From Saprospirales bacterium (GTDB lineage Bacteria; Bacteroidota; Bacteroidia; Chitinophagales; Saprospiraceae): DNA of 34,283 nucleotides. The stretch is from assembly GCA_016719895.1 (NCBI GenBank), contig JADJYG010000029.1:1-34283 (forward strand), written 5' to 3'. The notes under the pieces are model-generated. The model was not told the DNA's origin. It made no database searches and was given only the letters and a program-made list of their open reading frames with translations. Below are positions 16,701 through 23,283 of this stretch, piece by piece (position 1 is the stretch's first letter; the number at the start of each line of letters is the position of its first letter). The translations under genes were made by a program, and so were the position numbers.

Positions 16701-18351
16701 CCAGCCGGGCACCTATACGTTCTCGATCACCAACCAAGACAATGGGTGCGTCACGTCGGAAGATATTGTAGTCAGCCAGGATATTGTAGTGCCGGTTGCC
16801 GATGCCGGCGCTATCCAGACCCTGACCTGCGCCCTCACCACCTTGCAACTGAACGGCAGCAACTCCAGCCAAACCGGCGGACCGTATTTCTATCAATGGA
16901 CAACGCCCAACGGCGCCATCCTCTCGGGCGCCAACACCCTGGCGCCCACGGTATCCGCCCCGGGCGGCTATGCCCTTTTGGTACAGAATACGGCCAACGG
17001 GTGCACGGCTACCGACCAGGTTCAGGTGGTTCAGAACATCCAGCAACCCACCGTGGTAATCGCCAATGCCGCACCGCTCACCTGCGCCATACAGCAGGTG
17101 ACCCTCGATGGCAGCGCTTCGTCGACCGGACCGAATTATTCCTACGCCTGGACAACCGCCAACGGCAACCTGATCGGCAACCAAAACAGCCTGCTGGCCC
17201 AGGCCAATACGGAGGGCCTGTACACCCTGACGGTGTTAGACAACATCAACGGCTGTTCGCATTCGACCGATGTGCAGGTTACGTCCAATACGGTATTGCC
17301 CAATGCCGATGCCGGCCCGCCCTTCACCCTGACCTGCTCGGTGGAAGAGGTCACGCTGCAAGCGTTCGCCTCCGCAGGCCAGCAGTTTGCCTATGTCTGG
17401 ACGACCTCCGGCGGGCAAATCGTATCGGGCGCCAATACGCTCACGCCCAAAGTGGACAAAGCGGGCGTTTACACGCTTGTCGTCACGAACAACGATACCG
17501 GCTGTATCCAAACGGACGACGTAGAAGTGTTCAAGGAAAACAACGTGCCGACCGATTTTGTGTTTGAGGTGCAACGGCCATCCTGCAAAGACAACGACGG
17601 CATGATCATGTTCCGGGAAGTTACCGGCGGTTATGGCCCTTACCTGTATTCAATCAATAACGGCCAGTCCTACGCCGCACAGGTCGATTTTGCCAATATT
17701 GCCCCGGGAGCCTACGACTTGTGGGTACAAGACGCCAACGGCTGCGAGTTCTACAAAAAATTGATCGTACCGGCCACGCCCGATCCCGGCATCAGCATCG
17801 ACCCGGAATTCAATATCGTGCTCGGCGATTCCCTCCAGTTGAAAGCAGTGTTGCCCCCGGGTTATTCGCTGGCGCTGGTGGACACGGTGATCTGGACGCC
17901 GCTGGAGGGGCTTACCTTCGCCGGCGCCGATATTTTCAGCCTGCTGAGGCCGTACGCCAAACCATTTAAGCCCACGGAATACACCGTCCGCGTGATCAGC
18001 ATCGACGGCTGCGAAGCCTCCGACCGCGTACTGATCCGGGTGGACAACGAACCGCATATCTACATACCCAATGCGTTCTCGCCTTGGGATGAAGATGCTG
18101 AAAATGATATTGTGTTGATTTTTGCCGACGGCGACCAGGTTGTGCAGGTCAATTCGTTCCAAATCTTCGACCGCTGGGGCAACATGGTATTTCAGGAGTT
18201 TAATTTCCAGCCCAATGACCCGCACCACGGCTGGAATGGGTTCCACGATGGTAAGTTGATGACACCGGCAGTATTCGTTTATTATGCCGAAATAGAATTG
18301 ATCGACGGCAGGAAACTGCTCTATAAAGGCGATATTACCCTGGTGCGGTAA
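10774..18351 (+). CDS. Giant secreted repeat protein: choice-of-anchor L, 17 Ig/PKD-like repeats, CHU_C/gliding-type C-terminal domain
   Basis: This 2525-aa protein starts at ATG 10774, giving a signal peptide (MCFSTSRLNILLVFACATAL then PLFGQ); an upstream in-frame TTG is less likely. Domains in order: choice-of-anchor L (~170-400, NCFDITNVTF, FNFVFASEEYCEYVG, FFISGPGI); Calx-beta-like (~405-507, GTATPGLDYS, LEGLETVIITL); SprB-like repeats (~675-830); then 17 tandem repeats of 82-86 aa (~831-2259). Each repeat starts with Pro and carries a T/N-C pair member early, Y-x-W in the middle, G-x-Y-x-L-x-V-T-N and G/N-C late, so one disulfide per repeat is likely. One more SprB-like unit follows, then the type B T9SS/CHU_C domain (~2428-2525, YIPNAFSPWDEDAEND, FDRWGNMVF, W-N-G). 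It is probably a surface adhesin or matrix protein exported by T9SS. It is monocistronic: a strong terminator follows. Ligand unknown. Confidence 0.92.
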   Translation: MCFSTSRLNILLVFACATALPLFGQSGAAPSPATVALDGRQVRHVLTVNQPAQVLQIDNLIQGETYSLIIPEDPALGTCHPNLQAADAATQVLRYDEAARQLVFVANQAAVQFQLKYPCSWSADNPPRHYISIVCETCVKKDLQAYMESLAATLQVEGGQSAEDLIKDVLIGGNCFDITNVTFTGNAGQIGTFSNGATNIGFNRGVIMATGDISLAPGPNDQDGASAGYGSSTPDGDLGTLTGGALFDMANIEFDFTPTQTPLTFNFVFASEEYCEYVGTQYNDVFGFFISGPGIAGGQQNIALIPLTTIPVAINNVNHLSYSGLYVNNQPASSGNLCGQSPSFSPVVNEIQYDGYTRKFTALANVQPCQTYHIKLKIADVGDGVWDSAVFLNAGSFDAGGNASVEWEVDGDPDDEDVFEGCGKVELVFRRVGGNAASPMTVQYTVTGTATPGLDYSVIPPVIVIPAGQMEYRLTVNILTDALLEGLETVIITLANPCSCLNPQETLKILDLPVLQVLPDTVTICGAGAGTVSVTVVDGVEPYTYLWQNGSTDPTTTVFVGTSSNVRVTVTDACGKTKVATARIIVNPLPRAQLIPPAPQICPGADTQIKIQFTGNGPFDLEYMINGDPQPPIYGISDNPFFLTVNQPGVYQLIGVTDSLGCQGPGLGLVVVVESTLALTGVATNVQCSSSSNGSINTTVTGGSGPFTYTWTGPIAISNQPDPINLPPGDYNVTVTDGSGCTDDGSFSVIAPNPLTTTIANVNGTNCANPNVGSINLEVTGGFPNYTYKWTNGSSVQDPSGLAAGIYTVTVTDLSGCSKTTTATVPGDFDPPAASATVNGQLTCQVASLTLNGSASSIGPNFTYLWTANPGNIVSGSATLNPVVNQAGNYTLVVTNTSNGCTASSTAPVVANTTLPAAEAGPVQTITCALPNATLDGTGSSTGANFSYQWTAGPGGSILSGAGTLNPVVGTAGTYTLLVTNTQTGCTQTDNVAVGLNITAPTAAVAPPGTLTCTVSQVTLNGSATPAGGAYAYQWTTINGNIQSGQASSNAVVTEAGDYTLIVTNTQNGCTDDATVTVTLDFTDPAAIIVVNNQITCTNKTVTIDATQSSNGALYSFFWATTGGGHIASGSNTLTPTVDAPGFYSLFVTNLFNNCTASASVQVTQNTTPPIVNPGLPGTLNCDVTEIELGDPATIVLPNITYQWTSSPGGNIVSGANTPSILVNQPATYSLLVTNTQNGCTAAGSTPITQNIAPPNAVAAAPGEINCVTPTLLLNGAGSSSGANFTYQWSTTNGNIAAGGATLTPTINSAGNYTLVVTNNANGCTSSASATVTANLAPPTVAIAQPALITCFQPQQTLNGAGSSTGSAFQYQWGTLNGQILSGANSLQPVIGQAGVYTLLVTNTGNSCTSSASITVSADVALPVSNAGQSQVLNCTTTSLTLNGSGSSQGAGFTYLWTAINGGNILPPANILNPSVDAPGTYQLLVTNTQNGCTSASAVQILEDAADPVVQVATPGILNCTDSQVTLNGAGSSTGNNFVYAWSGPGIVSGNSTLNATVSQPGNYTLLITNSDNGCTSLKTVSVQRDIQPPSADAGADNILNCYFPQLQIGGAGSSSGPDFTYSWTGPGIVSGGNTANPVVGQAGLYNLLVTNTANGCTATDNISLSVDQVLPQADAGPGFQLTCTETSYVLAATATQGPDITYKWATNTGNFLAASNILNPEINGAGFYFLTVTNTTNGCTATDLVQITQSADFPTADAGVANTLTCSVNSLTLNGGNSSTGPEFSYLWTPVGNGNIVSGPNTLTPVIDQPGTYQLAVTNNTNNCISYSSIAVQQDVAPPGVEAGNPQTLTCTLSSITLDGQVTTNGNFLYNWQSANGGIIVSGGNTLSPAVSAVGIYTLTVTNTLNGCTAADDVEVLADQNAPVIQIAQPAILNCLVKQTTLNATGSSTGNVQYNWTTANGNFTNLNDPLQPVVNQPGTYTFSITNQDNGCVTSEDIVVSQDIVVPVADAGAIQTLTCALTTLQLNGSNSSQTGGPYFYQWTTPNGAILSGANTLAPTVSAPGGYALLVQNTANGCTATDQVQVVQNIQQPTVVIANAAPLTCAIQQVTLDGSASSTGPNYSYAWTTANGNLIGNQNSLLAQANTEGLYTLTVLDNINGCSHSTDVQVTSNTVLPNADAGPPFTLTCSVEEVTLQAFASAGQQFAYVWTTSGGQIVSGANTLTPKVDKAGVYTLVVTNNDTGCIQTDDVEVFKENNVPTDFVFEVQRPSCKDNDGMIMFREVTGGYGPYLYSINNGQSYAAQVDFANIAPGAYDLWVQDANGCEFYKKLIVPATPDPGISIDPEFNIVLGDSLQLKAVLPPGYSLALVDTVIWTPLEGLTFAGADIFSLLRPYAKPFKPTEYTVRVISIDGCEASDRVLIRVDNEPHIYIPNAFSPWDEDAENDIVLIFADGDQVVQVNSFQIFDRWGNMVFQEFNFQPNDPHHGWNGFHDGKLMTPAVFVYYAEIELIDGRKLLYKGDITLVR
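13264..17550 (+). repeat. 17 tandem coding repeats of about 252 bp
   Basis: Seventeen in-frame units of 246-258 bp encode Ig/PKD-like domains. The protein pattern is strongly conserved (LTC, TLNGSGSS, YxWTTxNG, SGxxTLxP, PGTYTLLVTNTxNGCT), but the DNA units differ by many substitutions. The array is therefore old and not a recently expanded satellite. Confidence 0.85.
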
Positions 18352-18378
18352 CCAATGCCGTAAAACCGCTTGCATGCC

Positions 18379-18420
18379 ACGGGGTTGTTGCACAAAACGG
18401 TTGTAACAACCCCGTTTTTC
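18379..18420 (+). terminator. Rho-independent terminator after the giant repeat protein
   Basis: ACGGGGTTGTT (18379-18389) pairs perfectly with AACAACCCCGT (18405-18415) and is followed by a T-run (TTTTTC). The 11-bp stem begins 27 bp after the stop codon at 18351. Confidence 0.85.
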
Positions 18421-18460
18421 ATCTGGAAAATGCGTACAAACCGGCCAATGGCAGCCCTTG

Positions 18461-18468
18461 TACTTTTG
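18461..18468 (+). promoter_or_regulatory. Candidate -7 element upstream of mazG
   Basis: TACTTTTG followed by CA matches TAnnTTTG. No TTG is present at the right distance upstream, so only the -7 part is supported. The leader to the mazG start would be ~290 nt, with no convincing gene in it. Confidence 0.35.
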
Positions 18469-18766
18469 CATACGCCTGATATGCCCTGAACCGGACCGGC
18501 AAACACTATGCTTTTCTTTAATCCCTCTATTCCCTTGGAACGGCGTCCGGGAAAAGCCCAACGAAAAGATGGGCCATGCGGCCATATCCAACTACCTTGT
18601 CAGGTTCTTTGGCTTCATTTGTAACCACCGCACGCACAGCACACCGCTTTACACGCCTAAGCAGGTTGGTATTCCGCTTTCCTCCCCCCCCGGACCCGTT
18701 CCTTTTTTTGTCCCCCACCACCCGGCATAATGACAGAAAATCGAAAACTTGCCGGACTTTTGCCGG

Positions 18767-19558
18767 ATGAAAACCTTTTCGGATAAACTGGAGGCCTTCG
18801 GCCGGCTGTTGCACATCATGGACGACCTGCGGGAAAAATGCCCCTGGGATCGCAAACAAACCCTCGAATCGCTCCGCAACCTCACCATCGAGGAAACCTA
18901 CGAACTGGCCGACGCCATCCTGACGGCCGACCTGCCCGGCATCAAGGAAGAAATCGGCGACATCATGCTGCACATGGTTTTCTACGCCAAAATTGCCGAT
19001 GAACAGGGCGCGTTTGACATCGCCGATGTCCTGCACGCTATCTGCGACAAACTCATCGCCCGCCACCCGCATATCTACGGCGATCCCGGGAACCCGGGGC
19101 AACTCGTGCAGGTGGCCGACGACGAAGAAGTGAAGCGCAACTGGGAACAACTCAAACTCAGGGAAGGCAAGAAGTCCCTGCTCGCCGGTGTGCCGGCCGG
19201 CCTGCCCGCGATGGTGAAGGCCTACCGCATGCAGGAAAAAACCAAACAGGTGGGCTTTGAATGGGAAACGGCGGATCAGGTGTGGGCCAAAGTGGAGGAA
19301 GAACTCGGCGAGTTGCAGGACAACGTCCGCAACCGGGCGTCCCAGGCGCTGATCGAGGAAGAATTCGGCGACGTGTTGTTCGCGCTGGTCAACTACGCGC
19401 GCTTTGTCGGCGTGGACCCGGAGACGGCCCTGGAGCGCGTGAACCGCAAGTTCAAATCGCGTTTCGAGTACATCGAGTCCAATGCCCCGCGGCCCTTGCT
19501 GGAGATGACCCTGGGCGAAATGGACGCGTTGTGGAACGAAGCGAAGAGGCTGGAATGA
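18767..19558 (+). CDS. mazG: Nucleoside triphosphate pyrophosphohydrolase MazG
   Basis: This 263-aa protein of the MazG family hydrolyses (d)NTPs to NMP and pyrophosphate as a housecleaning enzyme. The N-terminal half has the hallmark KCPWDRKQTLESL (Cys25) followed by LTIEETYELADAI and EEIGDIMLHMVFYA, whose E-x-x-E and E-x-x-D acidic residues bind Mg2+. The second domain repeats the pattern with KVEEELGELQDN and IEEEFGDVLFALVNYAR. Length matches two-domain bacterial MazG (about 260 aa). The ATG at 18767 is preferred over an in-frame TTG six codons upstream because homologues begin close to the CPWD motif. It lies downstream of the giant-protein terminator and is convergent with the XRE regulator. 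Confidence 0.95.
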   Translation: MKTFSDKLEAFGRLLHIMDDLREKCPWDRKQTLESLRNLTIEETYELADAILTADLPGIKEEIGDIMLHMVFYAKIADEQGAFDIADVLHAICDKLIARHPHIYGDPGNPGQLVQVADDEEVKRNWEQLKLREGKKSLLAGVPAGLPAMVKAYRMQEKTKQVGFEWETADQVWAKVEEELGELQDNVRNRASQALIEEEFGDVLFALVNYARFVGVDPETALERVNRKFKSRFEYIESNAPRPLLEMTLGEMDALWNEAKRLE

Positions 19559-19600
19559 ACGAACCGGGCCAGGTATACTTGTTGTGTACGCTATTGCCAC

Positions 19601-19834
19601 TCAACGTTGGAGCAGCCGGGCTGCCAATACTTCCATGTTGTTGTTCATTAGCTCGGCAGTTGAAAACCCAAGTATAAATGCGATTTTTTGTAACCTTGAA
19701 AGCGTCAATTCCGTCGCTCCACGCTCCAGTTTACTGTAGGCCGGTTGGGAAATCCCCAATTCAAAGGCCATAAATTCCTGGCTGATATGACTGGTTTCTC
19801 GTAAAAAACGGATTTTTTTGATCAATTCAGGCAT
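19601..19834 (-). CDS. Small XRE-family helix-turn-helix regulator (copy 1, intact)
   Basis: This 77-aa DNA-binding protein is a single HTH_XRE (Cro/C1-type) domain. The recognition region is FMAFELGISQPAYSKLERG, with conserved SQxxYSKxExG spacing, followed by TELTLSRLQKIAFILG and a short C-terminal tail (ELMNNNMEVLAARLLQR). It is divergent from the Cys-rich secreted protein gene, with ~300 bp between them holding a promoter in each direction. It probably regulates that promoter and itself (inference). A duplicated, frameshifted copy lies 1.1 kb downstream. The gene starts at ATG 19834; the equivalent of its -7 box (19880-19873, TATATTTA) has lost the final G that copy 2 retains. Confidence 0.88.
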   Translation of the reverse strand: MPELIKKIRFLRETSHISQEFMAFELGISQPAYSKLERGATELTLSRLQKIAFILGFSTAELMNNNMEVLAARLLQR

Positions 19835-19988
19835 AAATAGCGGCTTTAATGAAGCGATTGGATTTGGTTATGTAAATATACCTGTTTTTTGTTTTTTCCT
19901 GAACACGCCGGATTCTGACGACGGCGATGCCCCGGTATGCGCAGACGGGGGTCTATTACTTTACGGAATATGTTATTACTTATCGTTG

Positions 19989-20020
19989 TTGCAGGTTGCT
20001 TATCAGGCATTATACTTTTG
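19989..20020 (+). promoter_or_regulatory. Promoter of the Cys-rich secreted protein gene
   Basis: TTG (19989-19991), a 21-nt spacer and TACTTTTG (20013-20020) match the Bacteroidota consensus. The element is conserved in the duplicated module. The expected leader before the ATG at 20138 is ~110 nt. Confidence 0.65.
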
Positions 20021-20137
20021 TGAAATGCTTTGACTCCTATTCTCAACGCCGGCACTTACACGCGAAAATTTCAGTTACCCTACTATTAATGATTGGTTGA
20101 CAATACGTTATAAGAATATTTCAAACTGACCTTCATT

Positions 20138-20689
20138 ATGAAAACCTTATTGTTCCTTTTTGTGCTGGCAACGCTAAGCGTTTATTGCCTTCCGCTTAAT
20201 AGAAACAGTTCATTTTCTACCCTTCGGGAACCGGCCCGGATCATTTTGCGGGACTCCGCGCTGGCCATTACCCTTGAGGCAACCCGCAGCGGCGCCGATT
20301 GGGTTATTAGCAGCGGTGATCCCGGGAATTACCTGCGTGCCGTAGCGAAAACAGCGTTCAATCTATCCCCTGCCGGTAGTTTTCAGGCGATAACGCTTGT
20401 TTTTGCCCCTTCTTTTGAAAAAGGCGCCCTGGCCGGCGTCGCTCCCGGCGAGGGTAATCTTAAAATTCCGGTCGGAGTGGTATACGCACTTGAAGGGCAA
20501 TTGGACGGCGTATATTCGTTGAAGGCCGAAGAAAAACACACGTGCACCAGCGCGCCGTGTTCGTGTTGTGATTTTGTAAAACGGGAGGACGGAACGATAA
20601 AAGGCTGTAAGTGTATCTTTGATAATGATTGCCAGCACCATCCGGGCGATTCAAATCGCTGCGACCATACGGTTACCACCGGAGGCTAA
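20138..20689 (+). CDS. Secreted protein with Cys-rich C-terminus, unknown function
   Basis: I do not recognise this 183-aa protein. It has a signal peptide (MKTLLFLFVLATLSVYCLPL) and a beta-rich middle (ARIILRDSALAITLEATRSG, FQAITLVFAPSF). The last ~50 residues carry eight cysteines: HTCTSAPCSCCDF, then GCKC, DNDC and SNRC, mixed with His and Asp, ending HTVTTGG. This could be a disulfide knot or a metal-binding tail. In Bacteroidota small Cys-containing secreted peptides (NVEALA type) are found beside 6-bladed beta-propeller lipoproteins; a decayed propeller gene follows here, but this protein is longer and lacks an obvious NVEALA motif. It is divergent from the XRE regulator and has its own promoter. 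Confidence 0.72.
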   Translation: MKTLLFLFVLATLSVYCLPLNRNSSFSTLREPARIILRDSALAITLEATRSGADWVISSGDPGNYLRAVAKTAFNLSPAGSFQAITLVFAPSFEKGALAGVAPGEGNLKIPVGVVYALEGQLDGVYSLKAEEKHTCTSAPCSCCDFVKREDGTIKGCKCIFDNDCQHHPGDSNRCDHTVTTGG

Positions 20690-20697
20690 ACACCGTG

Positions 20698-20932
20698 TCA
20701 ACGTTGGAGCAGCCGGGCCGCCAATACTTCCATGTTGTTGTTCATTAGCTCGGCAGTTGAAAACCCAAGTATAAATGCGATTTTTTGCAACCTTGAAAGC
20801 GTCAATTCCGTCGCTCCGCGCTCCAGTTTACTGTAGGGCGGGCTGGGAAATTCCCAATTCATATGCCATAAATTCCTGGCTGAAATCGTTAATTTTTCGC
20901 AAAAAGCGGATTTTTTCGATCAATTCAGGCAT
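20698..20932 (-). pseudogene. XRE-family regulator, copy 2, frameshifted
   Basis: This is a duplicate of the 77-aa regulator, 235 nt instead of 234. Translation from ATG 20932 gives MPELIEKIRFLRKINDFSQE and then FMAYELGISQPALQ followed by a stop. An extra C in the CAG-CCC-GCC-C-TAC context shifts the frame exactly at the recognition helix. The remainder (YSKLERGATELTLSRL to the terminal ARLLQR) is intact in the next frame and nearly identical to copy 1, so the insertion is recent or a sequencing error. Its own -7 box on the minus strand is perfect (TATCTTTG, 20978-20971). Confidence 0.8.
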
Positions 20933-20970
20933 AAATAGCGGCTTTAATGAAGCGCCCGGAGCCGCTTATG

Positions 20971-20978
20971 CAAAGATA
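20971..20978 (-). promoter_or_regulatory. -7 element of XRE copy 2
   Basis: On the minus strand TATCTTTG matches TAnnTTTG, with an expected start ~32 nt upstream of ATG 20932. No clear -33 TTG was found. Confidence 0.45.
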
Positions 20979-21077
20979 ACTCTTTTCCCGAAATACCTGA
21001 TTCAGATAACCGGGGATGCTCCAGTATACACAGTGGGCTTATTATTACTTTATAGAATATGTTATAACTTATAGTTG

Positions 21078-21108
21078 TTGCAGATTGCTGGTCAGGCATT
21101 TACTTTTG
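21078..21108 (+). promoter_or_regulatory. Promoter upstream of the propeller lipoprotein remnant
   Basis: TTG (21078-21080), a 20-nt spacer and TACTTTTG (21101-21108). It is the duplicate of the promoter at 19989-20020 and is unchanged in both boxes although the genes it serves differ. Confidence 0.6.
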
Positions 21109-21147
21109 GGAAATTCCGAAGACCCTTCATATACTGCCGCTATTGAA

Positions 21148-21203
21148 GGGGGGCCGGCCCCCCCCGGCCCCCCCGGGGGCCCCCGCCGGGGGGCCCCGGG
21201 GCC
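21148..21203. other. GC homopolymer tract, possible assembly artefact
   Basis: About 56 bp made almost only of runs of G and C, unlike any neighbouring sequence. It lies in the leader of a gene broken by several frameshifts. It may be a sequencing or consensus error rather than real DNA. Confidence 0.5.
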
Positions 21204-21236
21204 TCTATCGAAGATTAATCAGCAAAATATCGCCCA

Positions 21237-22420
21237 ATGAAAAGCAAAAAGACAACAGTTGCTATCACGCTGTTTTACGTATGCGCACTGCTTTTGCTGG
21301 CCTCGTGTAAAGTATCCAGAAACGAATCAATTTTAATCACCGTTCCGGTGGAATCCGGCACAACCCGTTTAAAACCGGCCGGCGCCATCCGGGTCATGGG
21401 CTTCACCCGGCTTGATGTAAGCGCTACGGAAGGGATCGGCCGGTTTCGCGGCATTTCCAAAGTACTGTTCGACGAAGATCGAATTATAGTTTTCGACAAC
21501 GTAAGCGATTTTCAAAACATCTGGCTTTTGACGCCGAGACCGGTTCCATGAAAGGCAAAGTATTCCTCGAAGGGGCGGGCCGGAAAAGGCTATCCGACAT
21601 CGCTGTAGACGGTAAAGGTAATATCCTGTGCCTGGCGCCCGGAAAAAGGTGTTTTCTAACGGTATGACCAACAAGGGAAACTTTTCGGAAACCCAAGGCT
21701 TAAACGGCGTACTAGGCGATGGCATATTGTGACCGGTTCAGAATAATGAACCTGGTATACAACGAATATAGCGCCACAGATATATCGGGCTACCATCAAT
21801 TGATTTATTTTGACGAAGCTGGCAATGTACTGCGCCGGCAATATCCGTATAGCTCCGGAGCTGGATAACATTGCCTACTCGCTTTCCGGTTTTATTGCAC
21901 AATCGGATGAGAAAAATTGGTTCTCGCCGCCGTTTTGCGATACGATCTATGAATTGAAAGGTTACAACATCATACCCCGTTACCTATTTGATTTCGGGAG
22001 CAAATCCGTACCGGACGAAGTTCGCGGGCGGAAAATTCAATCGGGCTGGGCAGTGCATAACTTTGCCTACCTGTCGGAGTCCTTCCTGAAAATTGGAGAT
22101 AACGTCGTTTTTGATTATTTTATGAATCAAAAAATGCACCTGGCGTTTTATAATGAGCAGACCGAAACGCTCGTTTTGAACGCTTGTTCCGGATTTGCTC
22201 GGACAATGATTCGCCAAGACGAAATTCCTCGCAAATCCCCTGGATGCGAACACTTTTGCGTTGGCATTATCCGCCGTACAAATCCGGAAAATGGCGGAAC
22301 AGCAAAAAATCGACCTGACGGCAATGGAACGTTGCTACACCCTGGCATTTTTCATCCACCTCAACACTGGCGTACTTCGCCCTATTATGCCGTTACTAGG
22401 AAGCGACGGTCCTGCAGGGG
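21237..22420 (+). pseudogene. 6-bladed beta-propeller lipoprotein, broken by multiple frameshifts
   Basis: The start is intact: ATG 21237, lipoprotein signal (LLLLASC) and the propeller opening ITVPVESG with GFTRLDVSA and DEDRIIVFDN. The frame stops at 21551, but homologous sequence continues in other frames: FDAETGSMKGKVFLEGAG and IAVDGKGNILCLAPGK; YDQQGKLFGN; YNEYSATDISGYHQLIYFDE with GNVLRRQYPYSS; then LDNIAYSLSGFIAQSDEKNW, FCDTIYELKGYNIIPRYLFD and FGSKSVPDE; and finally ALALSAVQIRKMAEQ. DTIYEL plus PRYLFDFG is the signature of the Bacteroidota 6-bladed beta-propeller family (DUF4934/DUF5128-like). At least five shifts are needed to join the pieces, so the gene is decayed or the consensus is poor here. 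Its function is unknown; it is surface-exposed or periplasmic by family. Confidence 0.75.
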
Positions 22421-22497
22421 ACTTTTTCACCGGCCGGATTTGGCCTTTGCGCCCTAGCCATGTCCCACCGCTTTTAAAACTTTTGACAACCAACCCT

Positions 22498-22527
22498 TTG
22501 CACTTTCAGCCCTTTGCCCTACTTTTG
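22498..22527 (+). promoter_or_regulatory. Promoter of rpsO
   Basis: TTG (22498-22500), a 19-nt spacer and TACTTTTG (22520-22527) match the Bacteroidota consensus. The leader to the rpsO ATG would be about 160 nt, long enough for S15 autoregulatory structure, though I could not identify one with confidence. Confidence 0.6.
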
Positions 22528-22695
22528 CGCCGGCTAAAACCGGACGGATAGGCAAAAACTGCCGTTTGACCCTCGGAAGTCCGGATTTGGTCCGTTTTCT
22601 TCGGATGAAGGCGGAAGGTGAACGATGCGTTTTTTGCACCGGCGCTCCTTTCAGCATGGCATCCGGCACCATTTCTCACGTTCTCAATTTAAAAA

Positions 22696-22971
22696 ATGGC
22701 AGTTTATTATTCCAGGGAAAAAGTAGCCGAAATCACCAAGCAGTTCGGCAAAGACGACAAAGACACCGGCAACGTGGAAGTACAGGTGGCCTTGCTGACG
22801 TATCAGATCGACAGCCTGTCGGCCCACCTGCGCGCCAACCCGAAAGACCACTCCACCCGCCGTTCGCTGTTGCACAAGGTAGGCCAGCGCAAGAGCCTGC
22901 TTTCGTACTACGCGAAAAAAGATATTTTCAAATACCGCGCCCTGATCGAAAAACTCGGCCTGCGGAAGTAA
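22696..22971 (+). CDS. rpsO: 30S ribosomal protein S15
   Basis: This 91-aa protein has the standard S15 length (about 89-91 aa). The conserved core is clear: GNVEVQVALLTYQIDSLSAH, then KDHSTRRSLLHKVGQRKSLL, and YRALIEKLGLRK at the end. S15 binds 16S rRNA helices 20-22 early in 30S assembly. Its own promoter lies upstream and a terminator-like hairpin downstream. pnp follows ~490 bp further on the same strand, the common rpsO-pnp order but with a much wider gap than usual. Confidence 0.98.
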   Translation: MAVYYSREKVAEITKQFGKDDKDTGNVEVQVALLTYQIDSLSAHLRANPKDHSTRRSLLHKVGQRKSLLSYYAKKDIFKYRALIEKLGLRK

Positions 22972-22979
22972 ACACCCCG

Positions 22980-23055
22980 GAGGGTTCAGGCAGTTGCCGG
23001 CAGGCGGCGTTTTCAGACGGCCCGTATGCAATCGCCCGAACCCTCTTTCTTTTTC
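22980..23055 (+). terminator. Candidate terminator after rpsO
   Basis: A 12-bp stem with one mismatch (22980-22991, GAGGGTTCAGGC, against 23034-23045, GCCCGAACCCTC) is followed by TTTCTTTTTC. The loop is long (42 nt) and may contain an inner hairpin. It begins 8 bp after the rpsO stop codon. Confidence 0.55.
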
Positions 23056-23283
23056 AGAACCACACAAAACCGATAGCCTTCCCACCTGAACAACGGACTG
23101 TTTCGCCCGGCGAAATCCGCAACATATAGCCGCACTGCCCCGGAACCCTCCGGTTTTTTCCCGGAAAAGTGCGATACATCATTTCAAACGTTCTTTTATT
23201 TCTTAACCGCACCGACGGACGCAGGGACAGTGCCCGCGTTTTTTCCGGACCGGCCGTTTTCTGAAACGGGGATTCGCTTCCCC

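Larger units (their letters stand above)
19601..20026. repeat. Duplicated regulator/promoter module, copy 1
   Basis: About 425 bp running from the XRE stop codon to just past the plus-strand promoter is duplicated at 20698-21113. Identity is very high in the regulator gene and patchy but clear in the intergenic part (for example the shared GGAATATGTTAT / AGAATATGTTAT and TTGTTGCAG segments). Similarity ends shortly after the promoter, and the genes downstream of the two copies are unrelated. Confidence 0.75.
20698..21113. repeat. Duplicated regulator/promoter module, copy 2
   Basis: This is the second copy of the ~420-bp segment at 19601-20026. It contains the frameshifted XRE gene, the divergent intergenic region and the plus-strand promoter. 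Directly after it comes a GC homopolymer tract (21148-21203) and then the propeller lipoprotein remnant. Confidence 0.75.

Noticed and set aside
13264..17550. Regular ~252-bp periodicity considered as a CRISPR or satellite array
   Set aside because: The units are in-frame coding repeats without identical repeats or unique short spacers.
20698..20932. Programmed frameshifting in the second XRE copy
   Set aside because: The CCC-GCC-C context is weakly slippery, but copy 1 has no shift, and a simple 1-bp insertion in a duplicated copy explains it.
22535..22695. A specific S15-binding autoregulatory pseudoknot in the rpsO leader
   Set aside because: The leader is long enough, but I could not define helices matching known S15 leader classes by eye.
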